A DNA stretch of 64,000 nt. Origin: Leifsonia sp. NPDC080035 (GTDB taxonomy: Bacteria; Actinomycetota; Actinomycetes; Actinomycetales; Microbacteriaceae). The DNA lies in assembly GCF_040050925.1 (NCBI RefSeq), contig NZ_CP157390.1, positions 3,286,001-3,350,000 on the forward strand, read 5' to 3'. The notes below the pieces were generated by a model. That model was not told the origin of the DNA and did no database searches. It saw only the letters and a list, made by a program, of their open reading frames with translations. This document shows, one piece after another, positions 28,607 to 37,524 of this stretch. The number at the start of each line of letters is the position of its first letter. The stretch's first letter is position 1. A program made the translations under genes and the position numbers.

Positions 28607-29395
28607 TCAGTACCAGTTCATCGCCTGGGAGTGGCCCCACGCCGAGCACGGAGTCCCGTACGAGCGGCTGATGTAGTCGAGGCCCCACTTGATCTGGGTG
28701 GTGGCGTTGGTCGCCCAGTCGGCGCCGAAGGTGGCCATCTTGCTGCCCGGCAGCGACTGCGGGATGCCCGTGGCGCCACTGCCGCCGTTGGAGGCTTCGT
28801 AGTTCCAGCCGGACTCCTTCTGCCAGAGGTTGCTCAGGCACTGGAACTGGTCGTCGCCCCACCCGTAGGTGCTGGCCGCGAGGGTGCGGGCGGTCGCCTT
28901 GGCGCCGTCCGGGGTGTTCGCCTGCGCCTGCGCGGCGGCGGCTGCGGCGGCCGCTGCCGCGGCGGCTTCCGCCGCCTTGCGGTCGGCCTCTGCTCCGGCG
29001 GCCGCAAGTGCCGTTGCCGCAGCCTCGGTCTTGTCGATGCCCGCGCGGATCTCGCTGTCGTCCAGCTTCTTGAAGGTGCCCAGACCCGCGATCGCGGTCT
29101 TCGCCGCGCTGGCGTCGGCCTTCGTCTGGTTGGCCTTCACCGTGGCCTGGGCGGAGGTGAGCGCCTTCTGCGCCTCGCCCTCGAGGCGATCGCGCCAGAT
29201 CGAGTCGTAGACGCCCAGCTGCTCGTGGTGCAGGCCGGTCGACTGTGCGAGCTCGCGGGTGGCGTGCTCGCTGGCCTGCTGCTGCGCCATCGCGGGGGCG
29301 ACGACGCTCGCGGAGAGGATGATGGCCGCAGCGCCCGTGACGATGCGGCCGAAGGGGAGGTTGGTGTTGCGGATGGTGCGGAGAATGCTCGGCAT
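28607..29395 (-). CDS. Secreted lytic transglycosylase-like protein
   Basis: A 262-residue exported protein. A signal peptide (RIVTGAAAIILSASVVAPAMA) is followed by a helical region with a long poly-alanine stretch (near residues 135-155), probably a stalk, and a C-terminal lysozyme-like domain. The catalytic Glu is probably in LWQKESGWNYEA; ATGIPQSLPG and IKWGLDYISRSYGTPCSAW match the small SLT domains of actinobacteria. Two cysteines could form a disulfide. AGGAAG lies before the ATG. It has a 334-base leader. Confidence 0.83.
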   Translation of the reverse strand: MPSILRTIRNTNLPFGRIVTGAAAIILSASVVAPAMAQQQASEHATRELAQSTGLHHEQLGVYDSIWRDRLEGEAQKALTSAQATVKANQTKADASAAKTAIAGLGTFKKLDDSEIRAGIDKTEAAATALAAAGAEADRKAAEAAAAAAAAAAAAQAQANTPDGAKATARTLAASTYGWGDDQFQCLSNLWQKESGWNYEASNGGSGATGIPQSLPGSKMATFGADWATNATTQIKWGLDYISRSYGTPCSAWGHSQAMNWY

Positions 29396-29729
29396 AGTCT
29401 TCCTGGGTCGGGTTGCCCCGCCGCCGTGCTGCGCCCTGCCGGACGCCGGCACGGCAGGCGCGATCCCAACGGGGTCCGCGCCGGACGGGCTGGCAAGACC
29501 GCGCCGGCACGCGCGGAAGCGTCCATGGACCAGGGGGTCCCGAGGGCGCGGCGTGCGGCGCGGGTGTGCCGCACCAAGGGTTTCGGGCCGACGTCCTCCG
29601 GGCGTGTTCAGGGGGTTGGGGGAGGGCGCATGCGGCGCAGCACGGACAGCAACAGGTGCCGTCGGCAAGCCACGTTAGGCGCCTACTCTGGACGGAACAG
29701 GCGTGAACGCTGGCAAAGTCGTGTACGCG
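29396..29729 (-). other. Long intergenic leader region upstream of the transglycosylase gene
   Basis: This 334-bp gene-free stretch lies between the MFS gene and the transglycosylase gene, both on the minus strand. On the minus strand it holds several GC-rich hairpin arms, such as CCTGCCG...CGGCAGG near 29432-29459 and GGACCCCCTGGTCC near 29526-29539. A structured 5' UTR is possible. I looked for the conserved c-di-AMP (ydaO) aptamer elements and did not find them. Only short spurious reading frames occur. Confidence 0.4.
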
Positions 29730-31004
29730 TCACCGTTCGGACGCCGGCGCCTCCGCGGCGGTGTCGGCAGCCTCGGCGGCCTCCGCCTCGCGTTCCGCGG
29801 CATCCATCCGCCGATTCGTCACCCAGATCATGCCTGTGAGCAGGCACAGGACCAGCGCGCTCATCGAGAAGAAGACCGCCGGGATCCCGAAGAGCTGGGC
29901 GATCAGGCCGCCCGCCGCCGCCCCGAGCGGCATCGTGCCCCAGGCGAGCAGTCGGTACGCCGAGTTGAGACGCCCGAGCAGCCGGTGCGGCGTGACGCGC
30001 TGCCGCAGCGAGACCGTGATGATGTTCCACACCGAGATGAGCACACCGCCGACGAAGAACGCGGCGCCGATGATCCATGGGCTCGTCGTGAGGGCGGGGG
30101 TGATGATCGTCGCGAGCGATCCGAACACCGTGAGTATCAGAGCGCCGGCACGGCCGAGGAGGCGCTCGACGGTCTCAGCGAGGAACGTGCCGAGGATGCT
30201 GCCGATCGCGAAGGTCGTGATCAGGATGCCGTACCCGGGGTCGGTCAGCTTCATCTGCGAGCCCGCCCCGACGGCGTAGAGCACGAACACGGTCATCGCC
30301 GCGTTGCTGGCGAAGTTCATCCCGCCGACCATGATCGCGAGGACCCGCAGCAGCGTGTTGCCCCACAGGAAGCGCAGGCCCTCCGCGATGTCCGCCCGCA
30401 TGGTGGTCTGCCCGGTGTGTCCCGTGTCGAAGCGGCCGCGCACCAGCAGCAGGACCCCGACCGCGGCGACCCACAGCAGCACCGGCGAGCCGAACGCCAG
30501 GCCGATGCCGGCCGCGACGAGGAAGCCGCCGAGCGGTGGCCCGATGAACTGGTTGGTGGCGAACTCCGCCGCGTACAGGCGCCCGTTCGCGCGCGGCAGA
30601 GCGGACCGGTCGACCAGCTGGGGCAGGATCGACTGCGAGGACGTGTCGTAGATCGTCTCCGCGGTGCCGACGCAGAGCGCAGCGACGTAGAGCAGCCAGA
30701 TGGACTCGGCTCCGGCGATGGTGACGATCGTCAGCGCCGCGAGGAAGGCGGCGCGGGCGATGTTCGCGATCAGCATGAGCCGACGGCGGTCGTAGCGGTC
30801 GGCGAGCGCTCCCGCGGTCAGGGCGAAGAGCAGCCACGGCAGCGTGAAGGCGAACGAGAGCCCCGCGATCAGCGCGGGTGAGTCGGTGTAGCGGACCGCG
30901 ACGAGCGGCAGCGCGACCTTCATCACGCCGTCGGCGAGATTGGAGAACGAGGCGGACGTCCAGAGCTTCCAATACGGGGCGCCGAGCCGGATCGAGGAGG
31001 TCAC
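29730..31004 (-). CDS. MFS transporter
   Basis: A 424-residue membrane transporter of the DHA3-like drug exporter type: YWKLWTSASFSNLADGVMKVALPL at the N-terminus, the loop motif GALADRYDRRRLML between helices 2 and 3, and the matching loop LGRLNSAYRLLAWG in the second half. The substrate is unknown, probably an antibiotic or metabolite. It is divergent from an ArsR-type regulator with a palindrome between them, so it is probably under that regulator. Confidence 0.9.
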   Translation of the reverse strand: MTSSIRLGAPYWKLWTSASFSNLADGVMKVALPLVAVRYTDSPALIAGLSFAFTLPWLLFALTAGALADRYDRRRLMLIANIARAAFLAALTIVTIAGAESIWLLYVAALCVGTAETIYDTSSQSILPQLVDRSALPRANGRLYAAEFATNQFIGPPLGGFLVAAGIGLAFGSPVLLWVAAVGVLLLVRGRFDTGHTGQTTMRADIAEGLRFLWGNTLLRVLAIMVGGMNFASNAAMTVFVLYAVGAGSQMKLTDPGYGILITTFAIGSILGTFLAETVERLLGRAGALILTVFGSLATIITPALTTSPWIIGAAFFVGGVLISVWNIITVSLRQRVTPHRLLGRLNSAYRLLAWGTMPLGAAAGGLIAQLFGIPAVFFSMSALVLCLLTGMIWVTNRRMDAAEREAEAAEAADTAAEAPASER

Positions 31005-31021
31005 CCGTCCAGGATCGCACG

Positions 31022-31043
31022 TCGATTGGGAAATCTCAATCGA
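31022..31043. promoter_or_regulatory. Palindromic operator candidate between MFS and ArsR-type genes
   Basis: TCGATTG (31022-31028) and CAATCGA (31037-31043) are perfect inverted arms with an 8-bp spacer. The site lies in the 73-bp gap between divergent genes, just upstream of the TATCAT -10 box (31066-31071) of the regulator. This is where a winged-helix repressor of both genes would bind. Confidence 0.65.
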
Positions 31044-31077
31044 TCGGAGGAAGCAAATCAGCGGCTATCATCGGGTC

Positions 31078-31611
31078 ATGGCCGAGATCGACCCCGATGC
31101 CAAGCGCCGCCCCGCCACCGTGAAGGAGATCAAGGCGATGTCGCACCCGCTGCGGGTGCGTATCATCCGGCTGTGCGGCGACCACGAGCTGACGAACAAG
31201 CAGCTCGCCGACCGGCTCGGCGTCGACCCTGGCACGGTCTACTACCACGTGCGGCAGCTCGTCGACGCGGGATTCCTGGAGCCGGCGCCGGTGCGCACGG
31301 GGGAGAGCGGCGCGCTCGAGAAGCCCTACCGCTCGACCGGCCGCAGCTGGTGGCTCTCGATGCAGCTGGATCAGCTCGACCTCGGAGAGGGCTTCGCGCC
31401 GGTGGAGGCGTTCCAGCAGGAGCTCGCCGAGGCGGGCTCCGGATCGATCGCGACGTACGCCCGGTTCTCGCTGCACCTGTCGCCGGAGGATGTGGCAGAG
31501 CTCGACCGGCGCATCGTCGCCGTCATCGACGAGTACGTGGAGACCGACGATCAGCGCTCGCACCTGCCCGCCCACGGCGGCATGTTCCTGCTCCACCGCG
31601 CCGCGGAGTGA
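31078..31611 (+). CDS. ArsR-type winged-helix transcriptional regulator
   Basis: A 177-residue protein with a winged helix near the N-terminus: IKAMSHPLRVRIIRLCGDHE, LTNKQLADRLGVDPGTVYYHVRQLVDAGFL (helix-turn-helix and recognition helix, about residues 35-65) and then a wing. The C-terminal half is probably a dimerisation or ligand domain. No metal-binding cysteine cluster is seen, so it is not a classic metal sensor. The ATG is six bases after TATCAT. It probably controls the divergent MFS gene and itself. Confidence 0.88.
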   Translation: MAEIDPDAKRRPATVKEIKAMSHPLRVRIIRLCGDHELTNKQLADRLGVDPGTVYYHVRQLVDAGFLEPAPVRTGESGALEKPYRSTGRSWWLSMQLDQLDLGEGFAPVEAFQQELAEAGSGSIATYARFSLHLSPEDVAELDRRIVAVIDEYVETDDQRSHLPAHGGMFLLHRAAE

Positions 31612-31634
31612 GTCCGCGGCGTCGGGTGGATGTA

Positions 31635-31668
31635 CGAAGGGCCCGGAGCGAACGCTCCGGGCCCTTCG
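31635..31668. terminator. Strong hairpin terminator between the ArsR gene and tRNA-His
   Basis: A perfect 16-bp stem (31635-31650 with 31653-31668, arms CGAAGGGCCCGGAGCG) encloses a two-base gap. It lies after the ArsR-type gene (plus) and after the 3' end of tRNA-His (minus), so it can stop transcription from both sides. A weak TCATT follows on the plus strand. Confidence 0.88.
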
Positions 31669-31672
31669 TCAT

Positions 31673-31749
31673 TGGGGTGAGTAACGGGGCTTGAACCCGC
31701 GACCTCCTGGACCACAACCAGGCGCTCTACCAGCTGAGCTATACCCACC
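31673..31749 (-). tRNA. tRNA-His (GTG)
   Basis: Minus-strand cloverleaf: acceptor GTGGGTA/TACTCAC, D arm AGCTCAGCTGGTAGAGC, anticodon arm CCTGG-TTGTGGT-CCAGG with anticodon GTG, and a T arm with the GGTTCAAG loop. The G at position -1 expected of tRNA-His is encoded (31749) and faces discriminator C73. CCA is encoded (31673-31675). Oligoribonuclease lies just upstream on the same strand. Confidence 0.97.
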
Positions 31750-31796
31750 ATGTCCTGCGCCGATCGTCCGATCCGTGCGCAAGCAACTCATCGATT

Positions 31797-32420
31797 CTAG
31801 TACATCCGAGCGGCCCATTTTTCCACCACGTCGGTGGCGGCGGCCTGAGTCTCCTCGGTGGTGGGTCCGGGCTCGGCGACGAACGCGGCCTTGCGGTAGT
31901 AGTCCAGTTCGCGGATGGACTCCAGGATGTCCGCGAGGGCGCGGTGCCCGCCGTTCTTCGCGGGGGCGTTGAAGTAGATGCGCGGGTACCAGCGGCGGGC
32001 GAGCTCCTTGATGGAGGACACGTCGACGTTGCGGTAGTGCAGGTGGTTGTCGAGACGCGGCATGTACTTGGCGAGGAACATCCTGTCGGTGCCGATGGTG
32101 TTGCCGGCCAGCGGTGCCGTGCGGGTGCCCGGCGCGAACTTCAGCACGTACTCGAGCACCTCGTACTCGGCCTCGGCGAGACTCTTGCCGTTCGGGATCT
32201 CCTCGATCAGTCCCGAGGTGGTGTGCATCTCGCGGACGAAGTCGCTCATGTTCTCGAACGCCGACGCGTCCGGCTTGATGACGATGCTGAGTCCGGGGTC
32301 GAGCACGTTCAGGTCGAAGTCCGTGATCACGACGGCGATCTCGACCAGCTCGTCGACCTCGAGGTCGAGTCCGGTCATCTCGCAGTCGATCCAGACCAGA
32401 CGATCCGAGGAGGTAGCCAT
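31797..32420 (-). CDS. orn: Oligoribonuclease
   Basis: A 207-residue 3'-5' exoribonuclease of the DEDDh family that degrades short RNA and linear dinucleotides. Exo I residues are Asp12 and Glu14 in [10 protein letters not shown]. The Exo II region lies in [18 protein letters not shown], and Exo III with the general-base His is in [16 protein letters not shown]. The ATG is six bases after TAGACT (32427-32432, minus strand). The orn/tRNA-His pairing is common in actinobacteria. Confidence 0.96.
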   Translation of the reverse strand: MATSSDRLVWIDCEMTGLDLEVDELVEIAVVITDFDLNVLDPGLSIVIKPDASAFENMSDFVREMHTTSGLIEEIPNGKSLAEAEYEVLEYVLKFAPGTRTAPLAGNTIGTDRMFLAKYMPRLDNHLHYRNVDVSSIKELARRWYPRIYFNAPAKNGGHRALADILESIRELDYYRKAAFVAEPGPTTEETQAAATDVVEKWAARMY

Positions 32421-32429
32421 GGATCGAGT

Positions 32430-33239
32430 CTAGTGCGGCCCTCCGACGATCCGCGGCCGGACGCTCACGGGCGCGGGCTCGGGGAGCTTGGGGCCGAGTC
32501 CGTCGCCCGCGGAGATGTGCCGGAGCCGCCGGGCCGCCCAGGGCAGGGCGTGGACGCGCAGCCAGGTGCGGAACGGCAGGTCGTCCGGCGCGTCGGGGGC
32601 GGGCTCGGCCGCCGCCGACGTGGTGATCTCCGCGTACGGGACGCCGAGGGTGTGCGCGGCATGGCTCGCGAGCAGCCGGTGGCCGCGGGAGCTGAGGTGC
32701 ACGCGGTCGGCGGCCCACATCCCGGGATCCTGGAACTCCCGGACGCCCCACACATCGAGCACGACCGCTCCGTGGTCGCGCGCGATGCTCCACACGTTGG
32801 CGTTGAAGACGGCGGCGCGGCCGCGGAACGGCTTGAGGAAGAAGGCGAACTGGGGATCGAACAGGTTGGCCAGGAGCACCGTAGCGCCTCCGGCCCGCAG
32901 CCGGGCGACGCCGGAGGCGAGCCGGTCGGCGAGGACATCGGGATCGGCGGACGGGCTCATCAGGTCGTTGCCGCCGATGAGCACGGACACCAGGTCGGGC
33001 CGGAGGGTGAGCGCGTGCGGGATCTGTTCGCCGACCACGTCCGAGATCCGGCGCCCGCGGACGGCGAGGTTCGCGAACTCGAGGCCGTGGCCGGCGAGCC
33101 GGGCGTCGCCGTCGAGGATGCCGGCCAGGCGGTCGGCCCAGCCCAGCCAGTCGCCCGCGCGCCCGGGCGTCGGATCGCACAGCCCCTCGGTGAGCGAATC
33201 CCCGAGGGCGACATACCGGGAGTAGCTGGTTCGGCTCAC
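32430..33239 (-). CDS. SGNH/GDSL-family hydrolase
   Basis: A 269-residue lipase/esterase-like protein. Block I is VALGDSLTEG with the nucleophile Ser, block III is LIGGNDLMS, and block V is DRVHLSSRGH with the catalytic Asp and His. No signal peptide is clear. The start GTG at 33239 lies seven bases after a CAGAAT box on the minus strand. The last 60 residues are an extension beyond the hydrolase fold. Substrate is unknown. Confidence 0.88.
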   Translation of the reverse strand: MSRTSYSRYVALGDSLTEGLCDPTPGRAGDWLGWADRLAGILDGDARLAGHGLEFANLAVRGRRISDVVGEQIPHALTLRPDLVSVLIGGNDLMSPSADPDVLADRLASGVARLRAGGATVLLANLFDPQFAFFLKPFRGRAAVFNANVWSIARDHGAVVLDVWGVREFQDPGMWAADRVHLSSRGHRLLASHAAHTLGVPYAEITTSAAAEPAPDAPDDLPFRTWLRVHALPWAARRLRHISAGDGLGPKLPEPAPVSVRPRIVGGPH

Positions 33240-33337
33240 AGATGCGATTCTGTGCCGTCGCCGCAGTGGCGTGTCGGCGTCGCGGCCGGTCGTTCCGCGA
33301 TGGTCGTCGGGAATTCGCCGGACGTACACTGGGCAGC

Positions 33338-33640
33338 GTGGATGCGACACCCGCCGTTGGCCGCCCCGTCACCGGAGCGGTCGGCCTGACCCTGTACACC
33401 TCGGCGTTCTGCGAGCCGTGCATGCAGACGCGCGCCGTACTCGCCGAGGCGTCCCGTCTCGTCCCCGGGCTCACGGTGACGGAGCGCGATGTCGCGCGCG
33501 AGCAGGAGCGGGCGGAGGCCGACGGCATCCACTCGACGCCGACCGTGATCGTGGCGGGCGCCGACGGTGACGAAGTCTTCCGAGCGGTCGGCGTGCCGAC
33601 CCTCAACCAGGTCCTGGTCGCGCTCGCGAAGGCCGTCTGA
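33338..33640 (+). CDS. Thioredoxin-like protein
   Basis: A 100-residue thioredoxin-fold protein with a CxxC site (SAFCEPCMQTR) and the cis-proline loop GIHSTPTVIVAG. It is as small as classical thioredoxins and glutaredoxins. No signal peptide is seen, so it is probably cytoplasmic. The GTG is seven bases after TACACT (33325-33330). Confidence 0.88.
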   Translation: MDATPAVGRPVTGAVGLTLYTSAFCEPCMQTRAVLAEASRLVPGLTVTERDVAREQERAEADGIHSTPTVIVAGADGDEVFRAVGVPTLNQVLVALAKAV

Positions 33641-33678
33641 GCGCCCGGCCGCGGTGACGGTGCCCGTTCGGTACGTCT

Positions 33679-33698
33679 GCCCGTGCTCGAGCACGGGC
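33679..33698 (+). terminator. Hairpin after the thioredoxin-like gene
   Basis: GCCCGTGCT and AGCACGGGC are perfect arms around CG, about 40 bp after the stop codon. A second, wider pair (CGGTAC at 33670 with GTACCG at 33703) extends the stem. ATTCG follows, a weak U-tract. Confidence 0.6.
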
Positions 33699-33739
33699 AT
33701 TCGTACCGGGAGGTGTCAGTCGCGGCCCGGGCGTGGAGG

Positions 33740-33812
33740 TGCCCCCGGCAGGAATCGAACCTGCGACCAAGAGATTAGAAGGCTCCTGCTCTATCCGCTG
33801 AGCTACGGGGGC
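33740..33812 (-). tRNA. tRNA-Arg (TCT)
   Basis: Minus-strand cloverleaf: acceptor GCCCCCG/CGGGGGC, D arm AGCTCAGCGGATAGAGC, anticodon loop CTTCTAA with anticodon TCT, and T arm CAGGTTCGATTCCTG. Discriminator is A73. The CCA end is not encoded, as the next bases read CCT. The anticodon stem has a C31-U39 mismatch and a G-U pair at 27-43. Confidence 0.96.
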
Positions 33813-33865
33813 GCTCCCTCAACGATACCGTAGGCGCGCCGGGCGCCCGGGCCGCCGGGGGCCGG

Positions 33866-35209
33866 TCACAGGGTGGCGCCGGACTTGCCCGCGCGGTTCA
33901 CGATCGCGATCACCGGGCGCCGGCCGCGCAGCCCGAACCGGAGCCGCAGGCTGGCGTGCCGGGCGATCAGGACGGCGACCACGACCGCGGCGACGGCGGG
34001 CACGATCCCGGAGATCGCCATCGCCACGTGCGGTCCGGCCAGCTCGACCACCCAGCCCATCAGCGGGCCGCCGAGGGCCTGGCCTCCGAGCAGCACCAGG
34101 ATGTAGAGCGAGATCACCCGTCCCCGGATCTGCACGTTCGACGACATCTGCACCAGCGAATTCGCGGCGGTGATGAAGAGCAGGTTGCCGATGCCGATGC
34201 CCACCAGCAGCACGCTGAACGCGATCTCGCCAGGGGCGAGGCCGGCGAGCGCCTGGACGACGCCGAGGGCCGCCGCCGTGCCGACCACCATCGACAGCCG
34301 CACGGACGTGCGCCGGGTGGATGCGAGGGCACCGGCGAGCGCTCCCGCCGCGACCAGCGCGTTGAACATCCCGTAGCCCTGCGCGCCCACCCGGTACACA
34401 TCGTTGGCGTAGGCGGCGAGGAAGACCGGCATGTTGAAGGCGAACACCGCGAGCACCGCGACCATCACGACCGTCCAGAAGATGACCGGCTTGCGCCGCA
34501 CGTAGCGCATCCCCTCGGTCAGCTGTCCCTTGCGCCGCGGCGCCGCGGGGGAGTGGTGCAGCTCGTGGCGGCGCAGCGAGAGCAGTGCCCCGACCACGGC
34601 GAGGCAGGCCACCGAGTTGATGGCGAACGACCAGCCGCCGCCCACCGCCGTGATCAGGATGCCGCCGAGCGCCGGCCCGATGAGGCCGCCGAGCTGGAAG
34701 ATGGAGGAGTTGAGGCTGATCGCGTTCCGCAGGTACCGCGGGCCGACGAGCTCGTTGACGAAGACCTGCCTGGCCGGGTTGTCGACGACGGTTACGAGGC
34801 CGAGCACGAACGAGATCAGGTAGACGTGCCACACCTGCACCGCGTCCGTGAGCGTGAGCACCGCGAGGACGGCCGCGAGGACGGCCGCCGCGCTCTGGGT
34901 GGCGATCAGCAGCTTCTGCTTCGAGTAGCGGTCGGCGATGACGCCGCCCCAGAGCCCGAACAGGAGCATCGGGGTGAACTGCATGAACACGGTGACGCCG
35001 ACCGCCGCCACGCTCCCGGAGAGCTGCAGCACCAGCCAGTCCATCGCGATCCGCTGCATCCACACCGCCGTGTTGGCGACGAGGTTGCTGGCGGCGAAGC
35101 GGCGGTAATTCGGCACGCGCAGCGAGACGAAGGTCTCACGCCACGGCGGCCGGGCGCTGAGGACGGGCATGGGGCCGGTGGGCGGGGCTGCTGCTGCGGG
35201 GGAGGCCAC
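33866..35209 (-). CDS. MFS transporter (EntS/DHA3-like)
   Basis: A 447-residue multi-helix exporter. The N-terminal part has NYRRFAASNLVANTAVWMQR and the loop GGVIADRYSKQKLLIAT. The second half carries IRGRVISLYILVLLGGQALGG, a feature of the enterobactin-exporter-like MFS branch. The start is GTG 35209. It is divergent from a LysR regulator with a palindrome between, so regulation by that protein is likely. The substrate is unknown. Confidence 0.9.
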   Translation of the reverse strand: MASPAAAAPPTGPMPVLSARPPWRETFVSLRVPNYRRFAASNLVANTAVWMQRIAMDWLVLQLSGSVAAVGVTVFMQFTPMLLFGLWGGVIADRYSKQKLLIATQSAAAVLAAVLAVLTLTDAVQVWHVYLISFVLGLVTVVDNPARQVFVNELVGPRYLRNAISLNSSIFQLGGLIGPALGGILITAVGGGWSFAINSVACLAVVGALLSLRRHELHHSPAAPRRKGQLTEGMRYVRRKPVIFWTVVMVAVLAVFAFNMPVFLAAYANDVYRVGAQGYGMFNALVAAGALAGALASTRRTSVRLSMVVGTAAALGVVQALAGLAPGEIAFSVLLVGIGIGNLLFITAANSLVQMSSNVQIRGRVISLYILVLLGGQALGGPLMGWVVELAGPHVAMAISGIVPAVAAVVVAVLIARHASLRLRFGLRGRRPVIAIVNRAGKSGATL

Positions 35210-35292
35210 GTTTCGGTTCCTGGGTTCCTGGTTTCGTATGCGTTCGCTTGTGCTCTGCCTTCAACGCTACGGACATCCGCGGTATTCTGTGA

Positions 35293-35320
35293 GCCAATTG
35301 ACGCTATAAGTCCCATTGGC
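35293..35320. promoter_or_regulatory. Palindromic operator candidate for the LysR regulator
   Basis: GCCAAT (35293-35298) and ATTGGC (35315-35320) are inverted arms 16 bp apart, in the 118-bp gap between the divergent LysR and MFS genes and just before the LysR start. The form (T-N11-A-like dyad) and place fit an autoregulatory LysR site. Confidence 0.55.
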
Positions 35321-35327
35321 TTTCTGA

Positions 35328-36194
35328 ATGGATGCGCCCGTGTTCGATCCCATCCTGCTGCAGACCTTCCTGGCCGTCGCCGACACCCGCAGCTTCACGC
35401 GCGCCGCCGGACGTCTCGGCATCAGCCAGCCGACCGTGAGCCAGCACATCCGCCGGCTCGAGCAGGCCGCCAAGCGACAGCTCGTCGCCCGCGACACCCG
35501 CGAGGTGCGGCTGACCGACAACGGGGATGCGATGGCCGGGTTCGCGCGCACGATCCTCGCCGCCCACGCGGAGGCCGACAGCTATTTCAGCGGCTCGGCG
35601 ATGCGCGGGCGGCTGCGCTTCGGTGCGGCGGACGACCTCGCCATCACCACACTGCCGCGGATCCTCCGGCACTTCCGCCAGCAGAACCCGCAGGTGAACC
35701 TCGAGCTCACGGTCGACCAGTCCGCGCCCCTGCACCGCCGGCTCAAGGCGGGGCAGCTCGACCTGATCTTCATCAAGCAGAACCCCGGCACCACCGAGGG
35801 GACCGTCGTCGCCACCGACGAGCTGGTCTGGATCGGCCACGAGAAGACGGTGCTCGAGCCCGACCAGCCGGTGCCGCTGATCGCGTATCAGGGGCCGAGC
35901 CTGAGCCGCCAGATCACGATCGACGCGCTGGAGGCGGCGGGCCGCACGTGGCGGATCACCTGCAACACCCGGGAGGTGAACGGGGTGCTCGCCGCTGTGC
36001 GCGCGGGCATCGGCGTCGCGGTGTTCCCGCGCTCTCTCATCCCGACGGACCTGATCAAGGTCACCAACCGCTTCGCGCTTCCCGACCTCGGGCATGTCGA
36101 CTTCACACTGCTGTCCAACCCGTCGGCGGCGCGCGAGCCGGTCGACGCGCTGACCACGGCGATCCTGGCGCGGGCGGTGACGCGCGTCCCCTGA
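35328..36194 (+). CDS. LysR-family transcriptional regulator
   Basis: A 288-residue regulator. The helix-turn-helix is [20 protein letters not shown] followed by [20 protein letters not shown] (about residues 15-55). The rest is the two-lobed effector-binding domain ([15 protein letters not shown] through [19 protein letters not shown]). The ligand is unknown. It probably controls the divergent MFS gene. ATG 35328 is used; GTG 35340 is also possible. Confidence 0.92.
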   Translation: MDAPVFDPILLQTFLAVADTRSFTRAAGRLGISQPTVSQHIRRLEQAAKRQLVARDTREVRLTDNGDAMAGFARTILAAHAEADSYFSGSAMRGRLRFGAADDLAITTLPRILRHFRQQNPQVNLELTVDQSAPLHRRLKAGQLDLIFIKQNPGTTEGTVVATDELVWIGHEKTVLEPDQPVPLIAYQGPSLSRQITIDALEAAGRTWRITCNTREVNGVLAAVRAGIGVAVFPRSLIPTDLIKVTNRFALPDLGHVDFTLLSNPSAAREPVDALTTAILARAVTRVP

Positions 36195-36231
36195 CGAGAC
36201 GCCACGCCGACCGCGCTGCCGCGTCCGGCGG

Positions 36232-37449
36232 TCAGCCGACGATCGGGACGCGATCGGGATCCGGTGGACGCAGCCCGCCGTCGGCGGATCGGCGGCGCAG
36301 CACCAGGGCGATCAGCGGGAACAGCAGGACCGAGAGCATCCCTGCCCCGACCAGCGCGGTCGCCGTGCCTGCGCTCAGGTCGTGCTCCCTGAGGCCGATG
36401 TTGGTCACCGCGACGATGATCGGCAGCCCGGTCGCGCTGAACAGCGTCATGGATGCGCGGTCCGCGAACGTCGATCCGCGCGGGGTGGCGAGGGAGCCGG
36501 GGAGGCCGCGCACCACCAGGAGGAGCACCAGGAACACCGGGAGCAGCAGCAGAGCGTGCGGGTCTCCGAGCAGCGCGCGCAGGTCGAACGTGATGCCGGT
36601 GTTGATGAAGAACACCGGCACGAGCACCCCGAACGCGACCGCCTCCAGCTTCGTCTCGATCAGGCGGGCGTCCGGCTCCGCCGCCCCCGAGAGCAGGACC
36701 CGGCAGAGGACTCCGGCGGCGAACGCGCCGAGCAGCATGTCCAGGCCGAAGGCGATGCTGAGCCCCACGAGGCCGGCGATCACGAGCACAACGAAGCGGA
36801 TCGCGAACTGCCCGCTGGTGTGCAGCGTCGCGCGGACCAGCCGATGGAAGCCCTCGTGCGGTCCCCGCGAGGCGAACCAGATCGCGGCCCCCGCGATCAC
36901 GGCGAAGCCGATGAGGACGAGCGCCGCGGCGAGCGGCTTGCGACCGCTCAGGAACAGCGAGATCGCCAGCAGCGGCCCGAACTCGCCGACCGCCCCGACG
37001 GCGGTGACGGCGCGGCCGAACGGCGACTTCAGCTCGCCGGCATCCCGGAGCATCGGCATGAGGGTGCCGAGCGCGGTGGAGCACAGTGCGATGCCGACGT
37101 AGACGCCCGCGACCGCCGACGGCGCGAGGAGCACCCCGATCAGCACGCCGAGCACGAGCGAGATCAGCCAGCCGAGCGAGGCGGTCCGCACCGGCCTGCC
37201 GCGGATGGCGGCGAAGTCGATCTCGTTCCCCGCCATGAAGAACAGGAAGGCGAGGCCGAAGTTCGCGACGCTGTCCAGCGCGTCGGAGGTGGGGATCCAG
37301 CCGAGGACGCTCGGCCCGGCGATCAGCCCCAGGACGATCTCGAAGACGACCAGCGGTATCTTCGCGACCCTGCCCACCGCAGAGGTCAGCAGTGCGGCGC
37401 CGACGGCGAGCAGCGGGACCAGGACGATGGTGCCGACAGCGTGCTCCAT
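36232..37449 (-). CDS. Cation:proton antiporter (CPA2/Kef type)
   Basis: A 405-residue membrane antiporter. Hydrophobic helices carry [37 protein letters not shown] and [17 protein letters not shown], followed by later segments [17 protein letters not shown] and [11 protein letters not shown], which match Kef/NapA-like exchangers. No C-terminal TrkA-N domain is present. It likely exchanges K+ or Na+ for protons. The ATG is six bases after TAGCAT on the minus strand. Confidence 0.9.
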   Translation of the reverse strand: MEHAVGTIVLVPLLAVGAALLTSAVGRVAKIPLVVFEIVLGLIAGPSVLGWIPTSDALDSVANFGLAFLFFMAGNEIDFAAIRGRPVRTASLGWLISLVLGVLIGVLLAPSAVAGVYVGIALCSTALGTLMPMLRDAGELKSPFGRAVTAVGAVGEFGPLLAISLFLSGRKPLAAALVLIGFAVIAGAAIWFASRGPHEGFHRLVRATLHTSGQFAIRFVVLVIAGLVGLSIAFGLDMLLGAFAAGVLCRVLLSGAAEPDARLIETKLEAVAFGVLVPVFFINTGITFDLRALLGDPHALLLLPVFLVLLLVVRGLPGSLATPRGSTFADRASMTLFSATGLPIIVAVTNIGLREHDLSAGTATALVGAGMLSVLLFPLIALVLRRRSADGGLRPPDPDRVPIVG

Positions 37450-37524
37450 GGCCGCATGCTAGTGGCGCGGACGGGTCTCCGGGCAGTTCACACGGACGAA
37501 ATCCCGGCGGGCTATCGTTGGCGC

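Noticed and set aside
29396..29729. c-di-AMP (ydaO) riboswitch
   Set aside because: The conserved aptamer blocks expected near the 5' and 3' ends were not found on the minus strand. I list the region only as a possible structured leader.
31673..33812. tRNA genes as integration sites of a mobile element
   Set aside because: No integrase, direct repeat of a tRNA 3' end or atypical base composition is seen near either tRNA.
33956..37102. A plus-strand frame of over 1000 codons across the MFS, LysR and antiporter genes
   Set aside because: It crosses three well-identified genes on both strands and encodes charged low-complexity sequence. It is a codon-bias shadow.
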